Source: Ischnura elegans (lineage: Eukaryota > Arthropoda > Insecta > Odonata > Coenagrionidae). From it: DNA of 64,000 nucleotides. The translations under genes and the position numbers were made by a program. The DNA lies in the NCBI RefSeq assembly GCF_921293095.1, contig NC_060257.1, positions 63,868,472 to 63,932,471 of the forward strand. Direction: 5' to 3'. Shown here one piece after another: positions 34,260-45,035 of this stretch (position 1 is its first letter; every line of letters begins with the position of its first letter). The notes below the pieces were generated by a model. The model had not been told where the DNA came from. It saw only the letters and a program-made list of their open reading frames with translations, and did not search any database.

Positions 34260-36575
34260 AGATCAGTCATCCTATCGCTTGGTTTGGGCATTTTTCGAGA
34301 GTCGAACCAAGGTCCTCAGACTAAAATACCGCCATATAATATAATTTTAATAATTTAATTTTTATTTAATAAAATAATAAAAGTATTATCAGGTATGCTA
34401 TAATTTCCTATAACCTTGGGAGATTTCATGAATCTAACTTCATAAATGAAGGAATGAAACATGGTTCCTTGTACCTATTCACCCGGATCGCTGAAGACAA
34501 TTTTTGTTGTGTGGGTTGGGGATTTTTTCAGAGTTGAACCGAGATCTTCAGGGTCGAAAACCGCCCTTATTATCTAGTATAATGTAATTAACTATGATCG
34601 TGGAAAATTCCATGCACCGGACTTCCTAATTAAGGAAGTGAGACATGGTTCCTTGTACCTATACACACGGAGCGCTGTAGAACGAATGTTTTTTTCGCTT
34701 GGCTTGTAAATTTTTCCAGAGTCGAACCGAGGTCGTCAGACTAAAAACCGCCCATGTTATCAAGTATACTATAATTTCCTATGACCTTGGGAGATTTCAT
34801 GAATCTAATTTCATAAATAAAGGAATAAAACATGGTTCCTTGTACCTATGCACCCGGAGCGCTGAAGTAAGAAAATTTTTGTCGCGTGGGTTGACAATTT
34901 TTCTAGAGTCGAACCGAGGTCTTCAGTGTCAAAAACTACCCGTGTTCGCAAGTAAATTATAATTATCTATGACCATGGAAAATTTCATGTACCAGACTTC
35001 CTAAATAAGGAAGCAAGACATGGTGCCTTACAACCCATGCATCCAGAGCGCTGCAGTGCGAAATTTATTTTTCCCGTGAGTTGACAATTTTTCTAGAGTC
35101 GAACCGAGGTCTTCAGTGTCAAAAACTGCCCGTGTTCGCAAGTATATTATAATTACCTATGACCATGGAAAATTTCATGTACCAGACTTCCTAAATAAGG
35201 AAGAAAGACATGGTGCCTTACAACCCATGCATCCAGAGCGCTGCAGTGCGAAATTTATTTTTCCCGTGAGTTGACAATTTTTCTAGAGTCGAACCGAGGT
35301 CTTCAGTGTCAAAAACTTCCCGTGTTCGCAAGTATATTATAATTATCTATGACCATGGAAAATTTCATGTACCAGACTTCCTAAATAAGGAAGAAAGACA
35401 TGGTGCCTTACAACCCATGCATCCAGAGCGCTGCAGTGCGAAATTTATTTTTCCCGTGAGTTGACAATTTTTCTAGAGTCGAACCGAGGTCTTCAGTGTC
35501 AAAAACTGCCCGTGTTCGCAAGTATATTATAATTATCTATGACCATGGAAAATTTCATGTACCAGACTTCCTAAATAAGGAAGAAAGACATGGTGCCTTA
35601 CAACCCATGCATCCAGAGCGCTGCAGTGCGAAATTTATTTTTCCCGTGAGTTGACAATTTTTCTAGAGTCGAACCGAGGTCTTCAGTGTCAAAAACTGCC
35701 CGTGTTCGCAAGTATATTATAATTATCTATGACCATGGAAAATTTCATGTACCAGACTTCCTAAATAAGGAAGAAAGACATGGTGCCTTACAACCCATGC
35801 ATCCAGAGCGCTGCAGTGCGAAATTTATTTTTCCCGTGAGTTGACAATTTTTCTAGAGTCGAACCGAGGTCTTCAGTGTCAAAAACTGCCCGTGTTCGCA
35901 AGTATATTATAATCATCTATGACCATGGAAAATTTCATGTACCAGACTTCCTAAATAAGGAAGCAAGACATGGTGCCTTACAACTCATGCATCCAGAGCG
36001 CTGCAGTGCGAAATTTATTTTTCCCGTGAGTTGACAATTTTTCTAGAGTCGAACCGAGGTCTTCAGTGTCAAAAACTGCCCGTGTTCGCAAGTATATTAT
36101 AATCATCTATGACCATGGAAAATTTCATGTACCAGACTTCCTAAATAAGGAAGAAAGACATGGTGCCTTACAACCCATGCATCCAGAGCGCTGCAGTGCG
36201 AAATTTATTTTTCCCGTGAGTTGACAATTTTTCTAGAGTCGAACCGAGGTCTTCAGTGTCAAAAACTGCCCGTGTTCGCAAGTATATTATAATCATCTAT
36301 GACCATGGAAAATTTCATGTACCAGACTTCCTAAATAAGGAAGCAAGACATGGTGCCTTACAACTCATGCATCCAGAGCGCTGAAGTGCGAAATTTATTT
36401 TTCCCGTGATTTGACAATTTTTCTAGAGTCGAACCGTGGACCATAGACTCAAAATACAGACGTATCATAAATTTCCATTTTATTAACTATTTATAAAAAA
36501 AATTTCATGTCCCTGCATCGATTACGTTGTGAGATAACCGTGTTCCCTTTTACCTATGTCTCCCATTTAAATGCA
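34260..36575. repeat. 190-bp satellite array, about 12 units
   Basis: The anchor TTGACAATTTTTCTAGAGTC recurs at exactly 190-bp steps at 34891, 35081, 35271, 35461, 35651, 35841, 36031, 36221 and 36411; neighbouring units differ at only a few bases. Diverged units precede it (GTCGAACC at 34301, 34533, 34721, spacings 232, 188, 187), and a diverged partial unit follows to about 36575. Homogeneous centre and diverged edges are typical of unequal exchange. In reverse each unit contains CTCGGTTCGACTCT, close to a pol III B box. Confidence 0.95.
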
Positions 36576-36710
36576 CGTAAAATTTGAATTCCCGCCGCGC
36601 TTGAGAATCAAGATGGCGGATTACATTGGTCAAGTGCGTGACACGACCTGGCTTTTACCGACCTTGGTTACGCGCTCTCTTGAACGAGAGTCAGAGATAA
36701 ACTGTGCGCA

Positions 36711-36893
36711 ATGTCGGCATATAAATGGTGTTTTGTATCAGAGTGTACAAATACAAGCAGCAGGAACCCTAGCAAAGTGTTTTTCGCGGTTCCGAAGGAA
36801 GAGAAACGGAGGAAGAAATGGTTTAGAGCTGCAAGAAGGGACTTCAATGTCTCTCTGAAATCAACCCTTTATTGCTGCGAGGACCATTTTAAG
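36711..36893 (+). CDS. Intact THAP zinc-finger first exon facing out of the transposon
   Basis: ATG at 36711 begins MSAYKWCFVSEC. The frame holds the THAP residues in order: Cys7, Cys12, FFAVP with the conserved Pro, KKWFRAARR with the invariant Trp, and CCEDHF with the final Cys-x2-His. That is 61 codons to a GTATTT donor at 36894 (phase 0). This is a complete C2CH DNA-binding domain without breaks, unlike the copy at 29197-29348. It lies between the satellite and the right terminal repeat and reads toward that end, so there is room for downstream exons only within about 500 bases or in flanking DNA. Function in DNA binding is inferred from the family. Confidence 0.65.
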
Positions 36894-38086
36894 GTATTTT
36901 AATATTTATTACTGACGCTTGTTGAATAGATGCTAATGTATGTATATGACACGTAAATTATTCATGATGAAGAGCCTTTAACATCTGCTGAATGAATCCA
37001 TTAATCGTACAAAATAGCCAACGTAATGAAATGAAAAATAGATGCTTCCAAAAAACTGCAATTCAAAGGATGTAAATTGTTGACGAAGAAAACCTTGGAA
37101 GAAGTATCTAGTAGATCAGAAGTAAACAGTTTGAGCTATGATTTTGGTATGTACAGTTAAAAATATATACCTAATGCTTTTGTTCATAGATGGAGGACGA
37201 CATGAACTACGGGCAAGTGACGTCACCAACCGTATCTTCTCCCGCTGATTTCCTTGGCATTTTAGCAATTTTATTATTCATTTAATAATATATTTCTCCA
37301 TTTTACTGCATTAAAACCTATGTTTTCTTGATCTACTTCCTTTCCTCTATACGATGAAGAAATATTTAAGCGCAAAAAAATTTATGCAAACACCCCATTG
37401 CAGCTGCATGTTGTTTTTAATCTCAAGTATGAGAAGATCGGTTGCCTGTTATAACATTGTGCCCCCCCCAGGAAAAAATCCTGGATCCGCCCCTGAATAA
37501 AAATATCATATAAATTTCGAAAACCTTTTCCCTTCATATCCATTACGGGATGTCTTGCACATCACCTTTGAGATCTTGTTCCGCGTTTAATCTATTTTTT
37601 GTATTATACATTACATACATATTTCCTGTGCGCATACATCAATCGTCCTGACGCGGCAGTCTCAATACGAAGCACTCGATTGTTATTTTGCTTCATTATG
37701 CTTCCAACACACAATACCAGAAAATATTCTGGTTGACTAAGGTTTAAAAATCAATACACATTGATTGATTCACTAAAAAATCCATGCACATGTACGACAT
37801 GTACTAAGCCCATCTATAAACCGGGGAGAAAAAGATAAAGTTGAGGAGGCAGCGATATGAGATCTTAGGAAAATGACGAAGTGATACATTTCTTTGCTAT
37901 ATCTTTCGAGTTTTTGAACCAACCGTCGAGTTGTTGGTCAAATTATCGGCTTCTGTAAATGTATACCAACTGCCAGTGGTTCTGCTATGCTCGGTAATAC
38001 GGGCAGCCCCGCAAGGGCGCTCTGTTCCCCCATATGTATCCGCCACTGTCGGAAAGTCGACGGAAATAAGTGTTAGTGAATAAGGG

Positions 38087-38681
38087 CAGAGGTGATTGGG
38101 GGCCCTTGGCTAGGCCTTATGGTGGGGCCCTCCTTACCGAGGGATTCGCGGGTCCTCTCCCAGAAAATTTTACGAAATCGCATGCCCGGAAATAGATTTT
38201 GACGCTATTCTGGCTCTAGAAAACTACATGAAAGTTAAGCACTAAAAATAGCAATTTCATAAGAAAAATACAATGAAAAGTGAGAATTTCACAGCTTATA
38301 AAGTATTAAAATGCATTATGTTTCTACTATATATTTGGTGAATTTTTTCCATTAAATTGCCCCGAAATCTAAAAATAAACATTAAAATAACCTTTCCGAA
38401 TAACCCGTCCAAAAAAGCATCAGGTTTTCTTTTACCTTCTCACACATTCATGTTTTTTATTTATCTATAATATTTTTACACTTTATGTCGTAAATAAAGC
38501 AACCAATGAAAATGTATCGTTTTATAATTGCAAAAAAACTTTGTTTCACGTAATATGAGTCTTTTTAATAACATCTTTCATATACGCTTCAAGATAGACG
38601 CGAGCGCTCTCCCGGCCCTCAAACAATAAGCTCGGGGCCCTCGGCCATCGCGGACCAGCCGACCTGGCCAGACCGCCCCTG
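38087..38681. mobile_element. hAT-like non-autonomous element
   Basis: The left end is CAGAGGTGATTGGGGGCCC and the right end is CCAGACCGCCCCTG, with TGAATAAG (38077-38084) and GGAATAAG (38682-38689) close by. The left duplication is separated from CAG by two Gs, so the left border is uncertain. No ORF. Confidence 0.55.
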
Positions 38682-38689
38682 GGAATAAG

Positions 38690-40090
38690 AATGATCTATT
38701 CTTTATTCCACTCCAGATTTTTTAATGGAATACCGATGCACTGCACTGCAGCGAATTACGTGAACTAGGAAAAAAGGAATTTATTCAGTGAAAAGCAGAA
38801 AGTCGTTTCGAATTTGATGCTGCTGCTGATGCAAGGCGGAAAGACTAAATTTATCCCCAATATTCAAGAGAAAAGTTTTTCGGAGGCAAAGGTTTCTGCG
38901 AATTTTAAATTCTTGATCATTGCATAGATAATTCAAGAACTGATTAGGCACAATTAATTCACATCTGGATGCAATTTATCGCTTTAATATAAGATTACTT
39001 TACAAATTCATAATCAAGATAGTGTAGAGTTTACGCAAATAGTGGGTTTATATGCAGGATTATACCCAATATTCATGAATATGTATATACATATTTTGGA
39101 CATCATTAATATTAATTTAAATCAAGGTATCTCCATGGTATCATTTCACTCGAAAAAAAAACACAGTCAATATGAACATTTCTTTACCTGGGACAATTTT
39201 GTGAAGGTCATTTTTGGGCAGCTGTTGCTCGAAACATTTTCTCACAGAAATTTTTTAAAGAAGTAAATAGCGTAAAAATCCCTGTTTGGGTACGTTAAAA
39301 ATCCATAGCCCCTCTAATCAGCCATACACTTTTTCGCTTCTTATACTCCCCCATCATGGTCCTTAGAATATTTTCTTTGTTAGAAAAAAATTTTTCCTCG
39401 AACGAAAGCGTAAGGGAATAGTGTCATGCGCATTCCAGGTTGTTCATGTAATGGATTAATTAATAGAAATAAGAAGGAATTTGAGATTTTAATGCTACGG
39501 AATCACTTATAATATGAAATACATGCATGAACACCTTAATTCAACAAACGCTTGTCCCTAAGGGTCTCATATTTCGTCAAAAATTTATGCATGGGTAAAA
39601 AGCTGAATTTTAATATCCCCGGATCATTTCGCGAACAAATAGTGCCCTTTCTGCGAATTTTAGCCTGTTCGCATTTTTTCAGAAAACCCTGCATTGAATC
39701 ATATAATTACTTCTATTTCACCACCAAATTATCGTATAGCCATCAATTATGGCTCCCTTTAAAGCTAGACTTGACGTAGTACACCGAATATTGAAAATAT
39801 TCATTAAATGCCATTTCGTACTATTTTTATAATTAAATGCTTAAAAATGCTAATTAAATTTTCTGATTAAATTTTCAAGATTGGCCCAAACTACGAGTTC
39901 ATAATGCAGACAAATCTGCCGTGCTATTAAAAAAATTAGTGGCATTTCATAAATGGATTTTTAGAAAATTTAAAACAATTTCTCCCGCGCGGCGTCCCCG
40001 TTTTTACAAGAATTTTTAGAATTTCTTTTTGAATTAAAAGGTTTATTTACATACTGCAGTTTTACATGTAAATATTTACATAAAGAGGTA
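38690..40090. other. No gene seen; AT-rich
   Basis: Short frames only, rich in Phe/Ile/Asn/Lys as expected of random AT-rich sequence. No repeat pair noticed. Confidence 0.4.
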
Positions 40091-40099
40091 GTTTTATAG

Positions 40100-40520
40100 A
40101 TATATACAGTTAGGTCCCCGTAATAGGAAAACATTTCCTCTTCAGGGCATGATTTTCAGTGTCTCCTACCAGGGAAAAAGCGAATCTCCGGCGCCGATTC
40201 TATGGTTACTAGGATCGCATAGTGAAAGAATCTATTCAAATCCATCCACGCGGTAACATGGCTATATACATCAAACACAGAGGCTATAACATAAACAGAA
40301 TATGGGACCACCTCCGGAGAGTTCTACGAGACTGGCAGCCAATCAGGAGACACTGAGAAAGCAACCGCAACCGCTCTTACCCGCGGTAAATTGCGTGCAA
40401 ATCCATCATATATGTGAAAACTGAGTGACAAGGATTCCTGGATACCTCATGATGATGGGCGAGTCGCTCAGCGAAACGTTAATTTTAAGGAAAGAAAATA
40501 AGGAAAATCTTACCTAGCGT
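40100..40520 (+). mobile_element. Penelope-like element 3' fragment, broken
   Basis: The frame carries a HPRGNMAIYIKHRGYNINR stretch followed by IWDHLRRVLRDW. This resembles the tail after the GIY-YIG domain of Penelope-like retroelements (...H.NN.NR..GY.L...W). Downstream, CATGATGATGGGCGAGTCGC leads to CAGCGAAACGTTAA, the hairpin-plus-GAAACG layout of the family's ribozyme-bearing ends. It is a fossil fragment with most of the element missing. Confidence 0.5.
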
Positions 40521-40572
40521 AAAACTTCATAAATCTTGAAATAGGATCGAAGTTTTTCCCGGCGAACAAGTT

Positions 40573-40735
40573 GAAGGAATTCTTCCCGGGTTTTTCACCG
40601 GTTGAGGCTTTCCATGGCCGACGTTTCGAGGCTCGACTCGAGCATGAGCTGCCCTGATGACGATGCTCGAGTCGAGCCTCGAAACGTCGGCCATGGAAAG
40701 CCTCAACCGGTGGAAAACCCGAGAAGAATTCCTTC
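40573..40735. repeat. Near-perfect hairpin with CTGATGA...CGAAACGTCGG core
   Basis: The arms (about 72 bases each) pair almost perfectly. The right arm begins CCCTGATGACGATGCTCGAG and continues TCGAGCCTCGAAACGTCGG. Between CTGATGA and GAAAC lies an 8-9 bp stem with a 3-base loop, as in helix II of a hammerhead ribozyme, with one extra base beside the core. It lies 60 bases after the Penelope-like fragment. Confidence 0.8.
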
Positions 40736-41379
40736 ATAAATCTTCATTGGCATTGTCCGCCGCGGAAAACCGGACATGACAAATAAAAAGGCATAGCATC
40801 AAGAATAATATTTTTTAATGTAGACATATACATACCGACCTGGAATTGAAGGTTTAGGTTTTGCAGTTAAGTCATGCATCGATTCCATTAAATAAGGCCA
40901 AAAGCCATCAATTACTACCTTGTTCCAGGACCACTGATCCGGATAGGCGTGGCTGATGAGTATCGGTGATAGCCATATTTTTTGAGGAATCTCAAATATT
41001 CATGGCCATAATCTACTCTTTGTAACATATTTTAATTTAAATTAATTTCAAACTCCAGGGAAACTTATGAAAAGGTAATGCTTAAATAAATGAATGTAAG
41101 ATAAAGTGGTGTAATAGATCCTCATTTGAGGGGAGGGCCTCTTAAGCCGCCTCCCTTGAATTCATTCCAAGATAATTTATATTTGCATTTATACGAATAA
41201 TCATATACATGAAGGAGTACCAATGCATGCCCAGTTCTGTCCTCCTTCATTTAAGTATTTCAGCCGGCGGTACATTATTTTTTCCTTAAGTATCCCCATT
41301 TCGGGCTGGTCCTTCCCATTGTGTACAACCCTGATAAGATAAATAGGAATTGAAGAAGAATTTGTTAGTATATACACAG

Positions 41380-41651
41380 GGCCGGTTCTAGACATTTTTT
41401 TAGTGTAAGCGATCAGCATTTCCTCAAAAATAATCTGAGAGGTGGTAGGGATTCTCTCTGGACATATTTTAAAATAAATATAAACACTTCAAGATCGAGG
41501 CTTAAAAATCAGCGTGAACTTATAACGTGCTTGCTCTTATATATTGAAAGGGATATTTTTAGAGCTTAAAAACCAATTATATATATATTAGACTGTGCAC
41601 TTAAGCGCCCTACGCGGCCATTTACTTTGCTTACCGCTTTAACCGGCCCTA
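41380..41651. mobile_element. hAT-like element ending CAGGGCCGGTT / AACCGGCCCT
   Basis: The inverted termini CAGGGCCGGTTCTAGAC and TTTAACCGGCCCTA face each other, and the flanks TATATACA and TATATTTA are only partly alike. The interior matches 16185-16500. No transposase. Confidence 0.6.
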
Positions 41652-42400
41652 TATATTTACCAACTTGGAATTGTAGAGTTAAGTTATTCAGTTACATCAT
41701 GAATTGATTCCATAATGTTACGCTTGAATCCGTCTATTAAAATCTTTCCTGATGAGCAGTGTAACTACTCAATTAAATATATCTATCTTTTAAACCATAA
41801 AAATTTATTATTTTTAATTTTATATTTAATATTTATTAGTTTATATTACCATGAAAATGTTTTTTTGGTCATCCAGACTTTTCGACAATTATTTAAATAC
41901 TCTGTATTTTTACGTACATTTTATAATTATATTTGGACGGAAATGTGCGATTATGATGTCTAAAACAATTAATCTTTGAGATTAATTAAACGAGAGCTTT
42001 GAGCGATTATCAACCACACGATTGCAATACAGTATATTAAAATTAACGGGGTAGCAATACAGTATATTAAAATTTCCCTACTACCTTGGTGCGGTTTTCA
42101 ACATGTTTTTAATGAAAACAGAATAACTTACAGTTCATGATTTTATATCTTTCTACTTTGTCGTCCCAGACTGTTTTGAACATAATTATCAGATTTATTT
42201 TGAAAAGCACCATTCTTTTATGACAACTCTGCATAACGACCGATTCTTCGATTCGTTAATCGATTCTTCCATAAAATTACGTCGGAAACCATCAATTAAA
42301 CCCTTGTTGCGTGGTGGACGCTGAGTAAGGCGTGGATCGAGCACTATTTTATGTAAGAATCGATTATCGAATCGAAGAATGGGGCGACACATCATGTATT

Positions 42401-42533
42401 GGTGAAGAGTTCTCGGGATCGCCACCGGGTCAGGGACTCCATATCTTCCGACGTTTCGATGTCCGACTCGGTTATCGAAACGTCGGCAGATATGGAGTTC
42501 CTGACCCGGTGGCGAATCCGAGAACTCTTCACC
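42401..42533. repeat. Hairpin with CGAAACGTCGGC arm
   Basis: The arms 42401-42457 and 42477-42533 pair (GGTGAAGAGTTCTCGG, CGCCACCGGGTCAGG) around a loop containing GTCCGACTCGG. Both arms carry CGAAACGTCGG near the apex. A CTGATGA box is not seen here. Confidence 0.75.
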
Positions 42534-43189
42534 AAGTCCATTCGCCGGAAAGCACGAAATCTTTCTTCACATCATGCATTGCTTTCGGGCGTTTTACAGG
42601 GTTAGTGCGAAAGAATTTTTTTGTTTTTAGCTCAAAAAGTTTTTGGACATGGTTTTAACGAAAACAGAATAACTTACAGTTCATGTTTTTTTATTTTTCG
42701 AATTTGTCCATTAAAAAGTTTGAACATGATTATCAGGCATTTTCAAAACCGTACCGTTCTTTTATGGTAACCCTATGTTACGTGCGATTCTTCTATTCGA
42801 TTGGATAATCGGTTCCTCCATAAAATAACGCCTGAAACCATGAGTTAAACCCTTGTTGCGTGAGTGGTGGACGTGGGGATAGGCGTGGCAAAGGAATGTC
42901 GGCGAGGATGGATATTTTTTTCCCCGCACCGGGATGGGGGAAAAGGTGCGTAAGGAAGAAGAATATCCACGGGGGAGAGAAGAGTCTCTTAAAAGGTAGG
43001 AACTCGCCAACACGTATATAGAGGGGTGGGGGCACCGTGGAGTCTTAAGGGCAGGAGGGGAGGGGGAAGATGAATGGTAAGGGGGGAGTTTGGAGGGGAA
43101 GGGGTTCTCGAACAACCCGTGAAGGAAGGTGATGATGCTCTTGGAGGTAGGGGAGGAGGAGAAAGGGGGGGGGGGCGGGAATCAGTTAA

Positions 43190-43345
43190 CCGCGGATCTT
43201 ACCGTTGCCCGGCTAGTTTGGTTCAGTCGGCCAGTGTGTCTCTTTAGTGCCGCAGTGAATTTGGAAACGCAGCAGCGAACGACATGCCGTCGAGGAGATC
43301 ACGGGCGGTGAGTGACTTGATTTTGTTTACCCGGATAATCCAATT
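43190..43345 (+). repeat. Exon-like repeat with ATG and splice donor, copy 1
   Basis: Matches 44905-45035 at roughly 90 percent (GTTGCCCGGCTAGTT, GTGCCGCAGTGAATTTGG, GAAACGCAGCAGC). Both contain a well-placed ATGCCGTCGARGAGATCAC followed by GGCGGTGAGTGAC here, so the first coding bases would be MPSRRSRA and then a donor. In the second copy the donor has changed to GTGAAT. This could be a duplicated first exon or the 5' part of a repeat element. A tRNA-like stretch (CGGGCCTCGAACC) follows in each copy. Confidence 0.5.
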
Positions 43346-43429
43346 TCACCGGGCCTCGAACCAAGATTTCCCGATTGTCGACCATGTACAATGATCCAGC
43401 AGTCTCCTACCTAGTGTACGAAGTCCAAA

Positions 43430-44365
43430 ATTAATCTGTGTTAGACTTACTGAGGGGCATATTCAAAAAGTTTCCATGAAAACGATCCAAATTCGTTAGC
43501 TCCGTTTTATTTCATCGTATATTATACGTATTGGAATCTTCATACTCATTAGAATCCTCCACGGCAGACCAAGTCCAACATGAATCTGCGCTAGACTTAC
43601 TACGGGGAACTTTCAGAACGTTCACATGAAAACGATCCAAATTCTTAAGCTCCGTTTTATTTAATCGTATATTTCACATATTGGAATCTCCATACTCATA
43701 AGAATCCGCCACAGCAGACAAAGTCCAAAATGAATCTGCGTCAGACTTACCCCGGGGACATTTCAGAACGTTCATAGGAAAACAATCCCAATTCTTAATA
43801 TAATTAAGAGTAGCGGGTGTAACTTGGTGGAAATCCATAATCGTAGGAATAGAAGGATCAACAACTTTGCTATTTCCACAAGGTAATTTATTGAGACCGA
43901 CCATGGTTTCGTTACAGCGTAACATTGTCAAGGAGAAGAATTACTGGTAAATTGACAAGAATACATAGCAGAAGGTTCAAACCTAGCTCCAAACCCAACC
44001 CCCACCCTAACCTCCCCTACTCTCCCCCTTACCAACAGCTCTCGGAAATTTCCCTACCCTACCTTCTGCTATATATACCTGTCAATTTACCTGCAATTCT
44101 TCACCTTGACAATGTTACGCTGTAACGAAACCATGGTCGGTCTCAATAAATTACCATGTGGAAATAGCAAAGTTACTATTCCTTCTACTCCCCCAATTCT
44201 TAATTTCCGTAAAATTTCACCGGAAATTCCGTATTGGAATCTTGCAATGAAGGTTTTTACGATTCTACATTGAAGGTACTGACCCATCACTCTCCTCTAC
44301 GTCAACGGAAATCTATAATGAATCGACGTTAAGTTATGGGGCAGTTTTAAAAATGTCCCATGGGA
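43430..44365. repeat. Tandem repeat of about 125-130 bp, split by a hairpin element
   Basis: Three units (43430, 43565 and 43690) share AAGTCCAAMATRAATCTGCG, TTAGACTTACYRCGGGG, ATGAAAACGATCC and CATATTGGAATCTYCATACT. A more diverged unit continues after 44204 (GTATTGGAATCTTGC, ATAATGAATCGACG). The array is interrupted by the element at 43800-44191. Confidence 0.65.
43800..44191. mobile_element. Hairpin retroelement end with 13-bp TSD
   Basis: Flanked by CCCAATTCTTAAT at 43787-43799 and 44192-44204, a perfect 13-bp duplication inside a tandem repeat. The two arms share GACCGACCATGGTTTCG, TTACAGCGTAACATTGTCAA and CCACAWGGTAATTTATTGAG in inverse. The spacer holds CTCCCCTACTCTCCCCC. Hairpin arms plus a long variable target duplication point to insertion by target-primed reverse transcription, not by a cut-and-paste transposase. 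Confidence 0.7.
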
Positions 44366-44904
44366 AAAATCCTACTAACACTTTACAGTCCCATTTGGGA
44401 ACAGATTTACAAAAATTCATGAAAATTATATCTCGTATCTGTGATTACATTTATAGCGTTTTTATGTAAAATAAAGTATAGAAGTATTTTTTAAAGTGAA
44501 TCGCATGACTTGTGTGTACATTGGTTGTTAATGATGCCTTTTCAAAATTGGTTATTTTCATCACCTCTGTAGTGAGTACGCGTTTTATTCGATATTTTCC
44601 CCTACCCTCCCTCCAGTGACAAATGCTCATTTATTCAAAAGATCAGTATGTATTACGTTGTTAAACTTATTTTTTCGGTCAAGAGTACATTTATTTTTCT
44701 CTCAATATCAAAATTTTGTGGCATGTCCCCATTTGGGAACATGCTTGAAAACGCATTTAGAAATTTTCGCTCGGTTTTTCTTTCATAATATCTCTTAATC
44801 AGTTGTAAAATAAATATGATACGAAAAAATGATAAAAATCAGTTCCTAAGTTAGTTCGGTCTTTAAAAAGGCTAAAATAATAAATTCTGTCAACAAATCC
44901 CATT

Positions 44905-45035
44905 TACCGTTGCCCGGCTAGTTCGGCTTACTCGGCCAGTGGGTCTCTTTAGTGCCGCAGTGAATTTGGAAACGCAGCAGCAAACGACATGCCGTCGAAG
45001 AGATCACAGGCGGTGAATAACTTGATTTTGTTTAC
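44905..45035 (+). repeat. Exon-like repeat with ATG, copy 2
   Basis: Second copy of the 43190-43345 segment, 1.7 kb downstream in the same orientation. It contains ATGCCGTCGAAGAGATCAC and then GGCGGTGAATAAC. A tRNA-like block with CCGGGATTCGAACCAAGA (a good B box in reverse) follows at 45045-45062. Confidence 0.5.

Larger units (their letters stand above)
28846..37399. mobile_element. THAP-domain DNA transposon (P-like), decayed
   Basis: The terminal inverted repeats begin AATGGGGTGTTTGCAT at both ends and continue with mismatches for about 30 bases. Subterminal inverted blocks follow: TGACGTCACGTGCCCGTA (near 29020) against TGACGTCACTTGCCCGTA (near 37215, reverse), and CAGGTCGTGTCACGC (29090) against its inverse (36640). 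The interior has a broken THAP exon, exon-like modules, duplications and a satellite; no intact transposase is visible. THAP domains mark P elements and some Kolobok elements. The 8-bp flanks do not match, so assignment to P rests on the domain and the layout. Confidence 0.75.
28696..37495. mobile_element. Small hAT element split by an 8.55-kb insertion
   Basis: The left end CATAAGCGGATTTGGTGG and right end CCTGGATCCGCCCCTG are degraded hAT termini. The flanks AATAAAGA (28688-28695) and AATAAAAA (37496-37503) match at 7 of 8 bases. Removing the THAP transposon at 28846-37399 leaves a hAT MITE of only about 250 bp. Confidence 0.65.

Noticed and set aside
34260-36575. CRISPR array
   Set aside because: The 190-bp units are directly adjacent with no variable spacers, and the DNA is eukaryotic.
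28846-37399. The THAP region as an ordinary host gene
   Set aside because: The inverted ends, subterminal inverted blocks and closed frames fit a transposon better; only the 36711 exon is intact.
40430-40740. A confirmed hammerhead ribozyme
   Set aside because: The core boxes are present, but helix I and III pairing could not be established by eye and one extra base sits by helix II. Kept as a finding only.
42332-42658. 108-residue plus-strand frame
   Set aside because: Much of it is translated hairpin arm (42401-42533), where open frames arise by symmetry.
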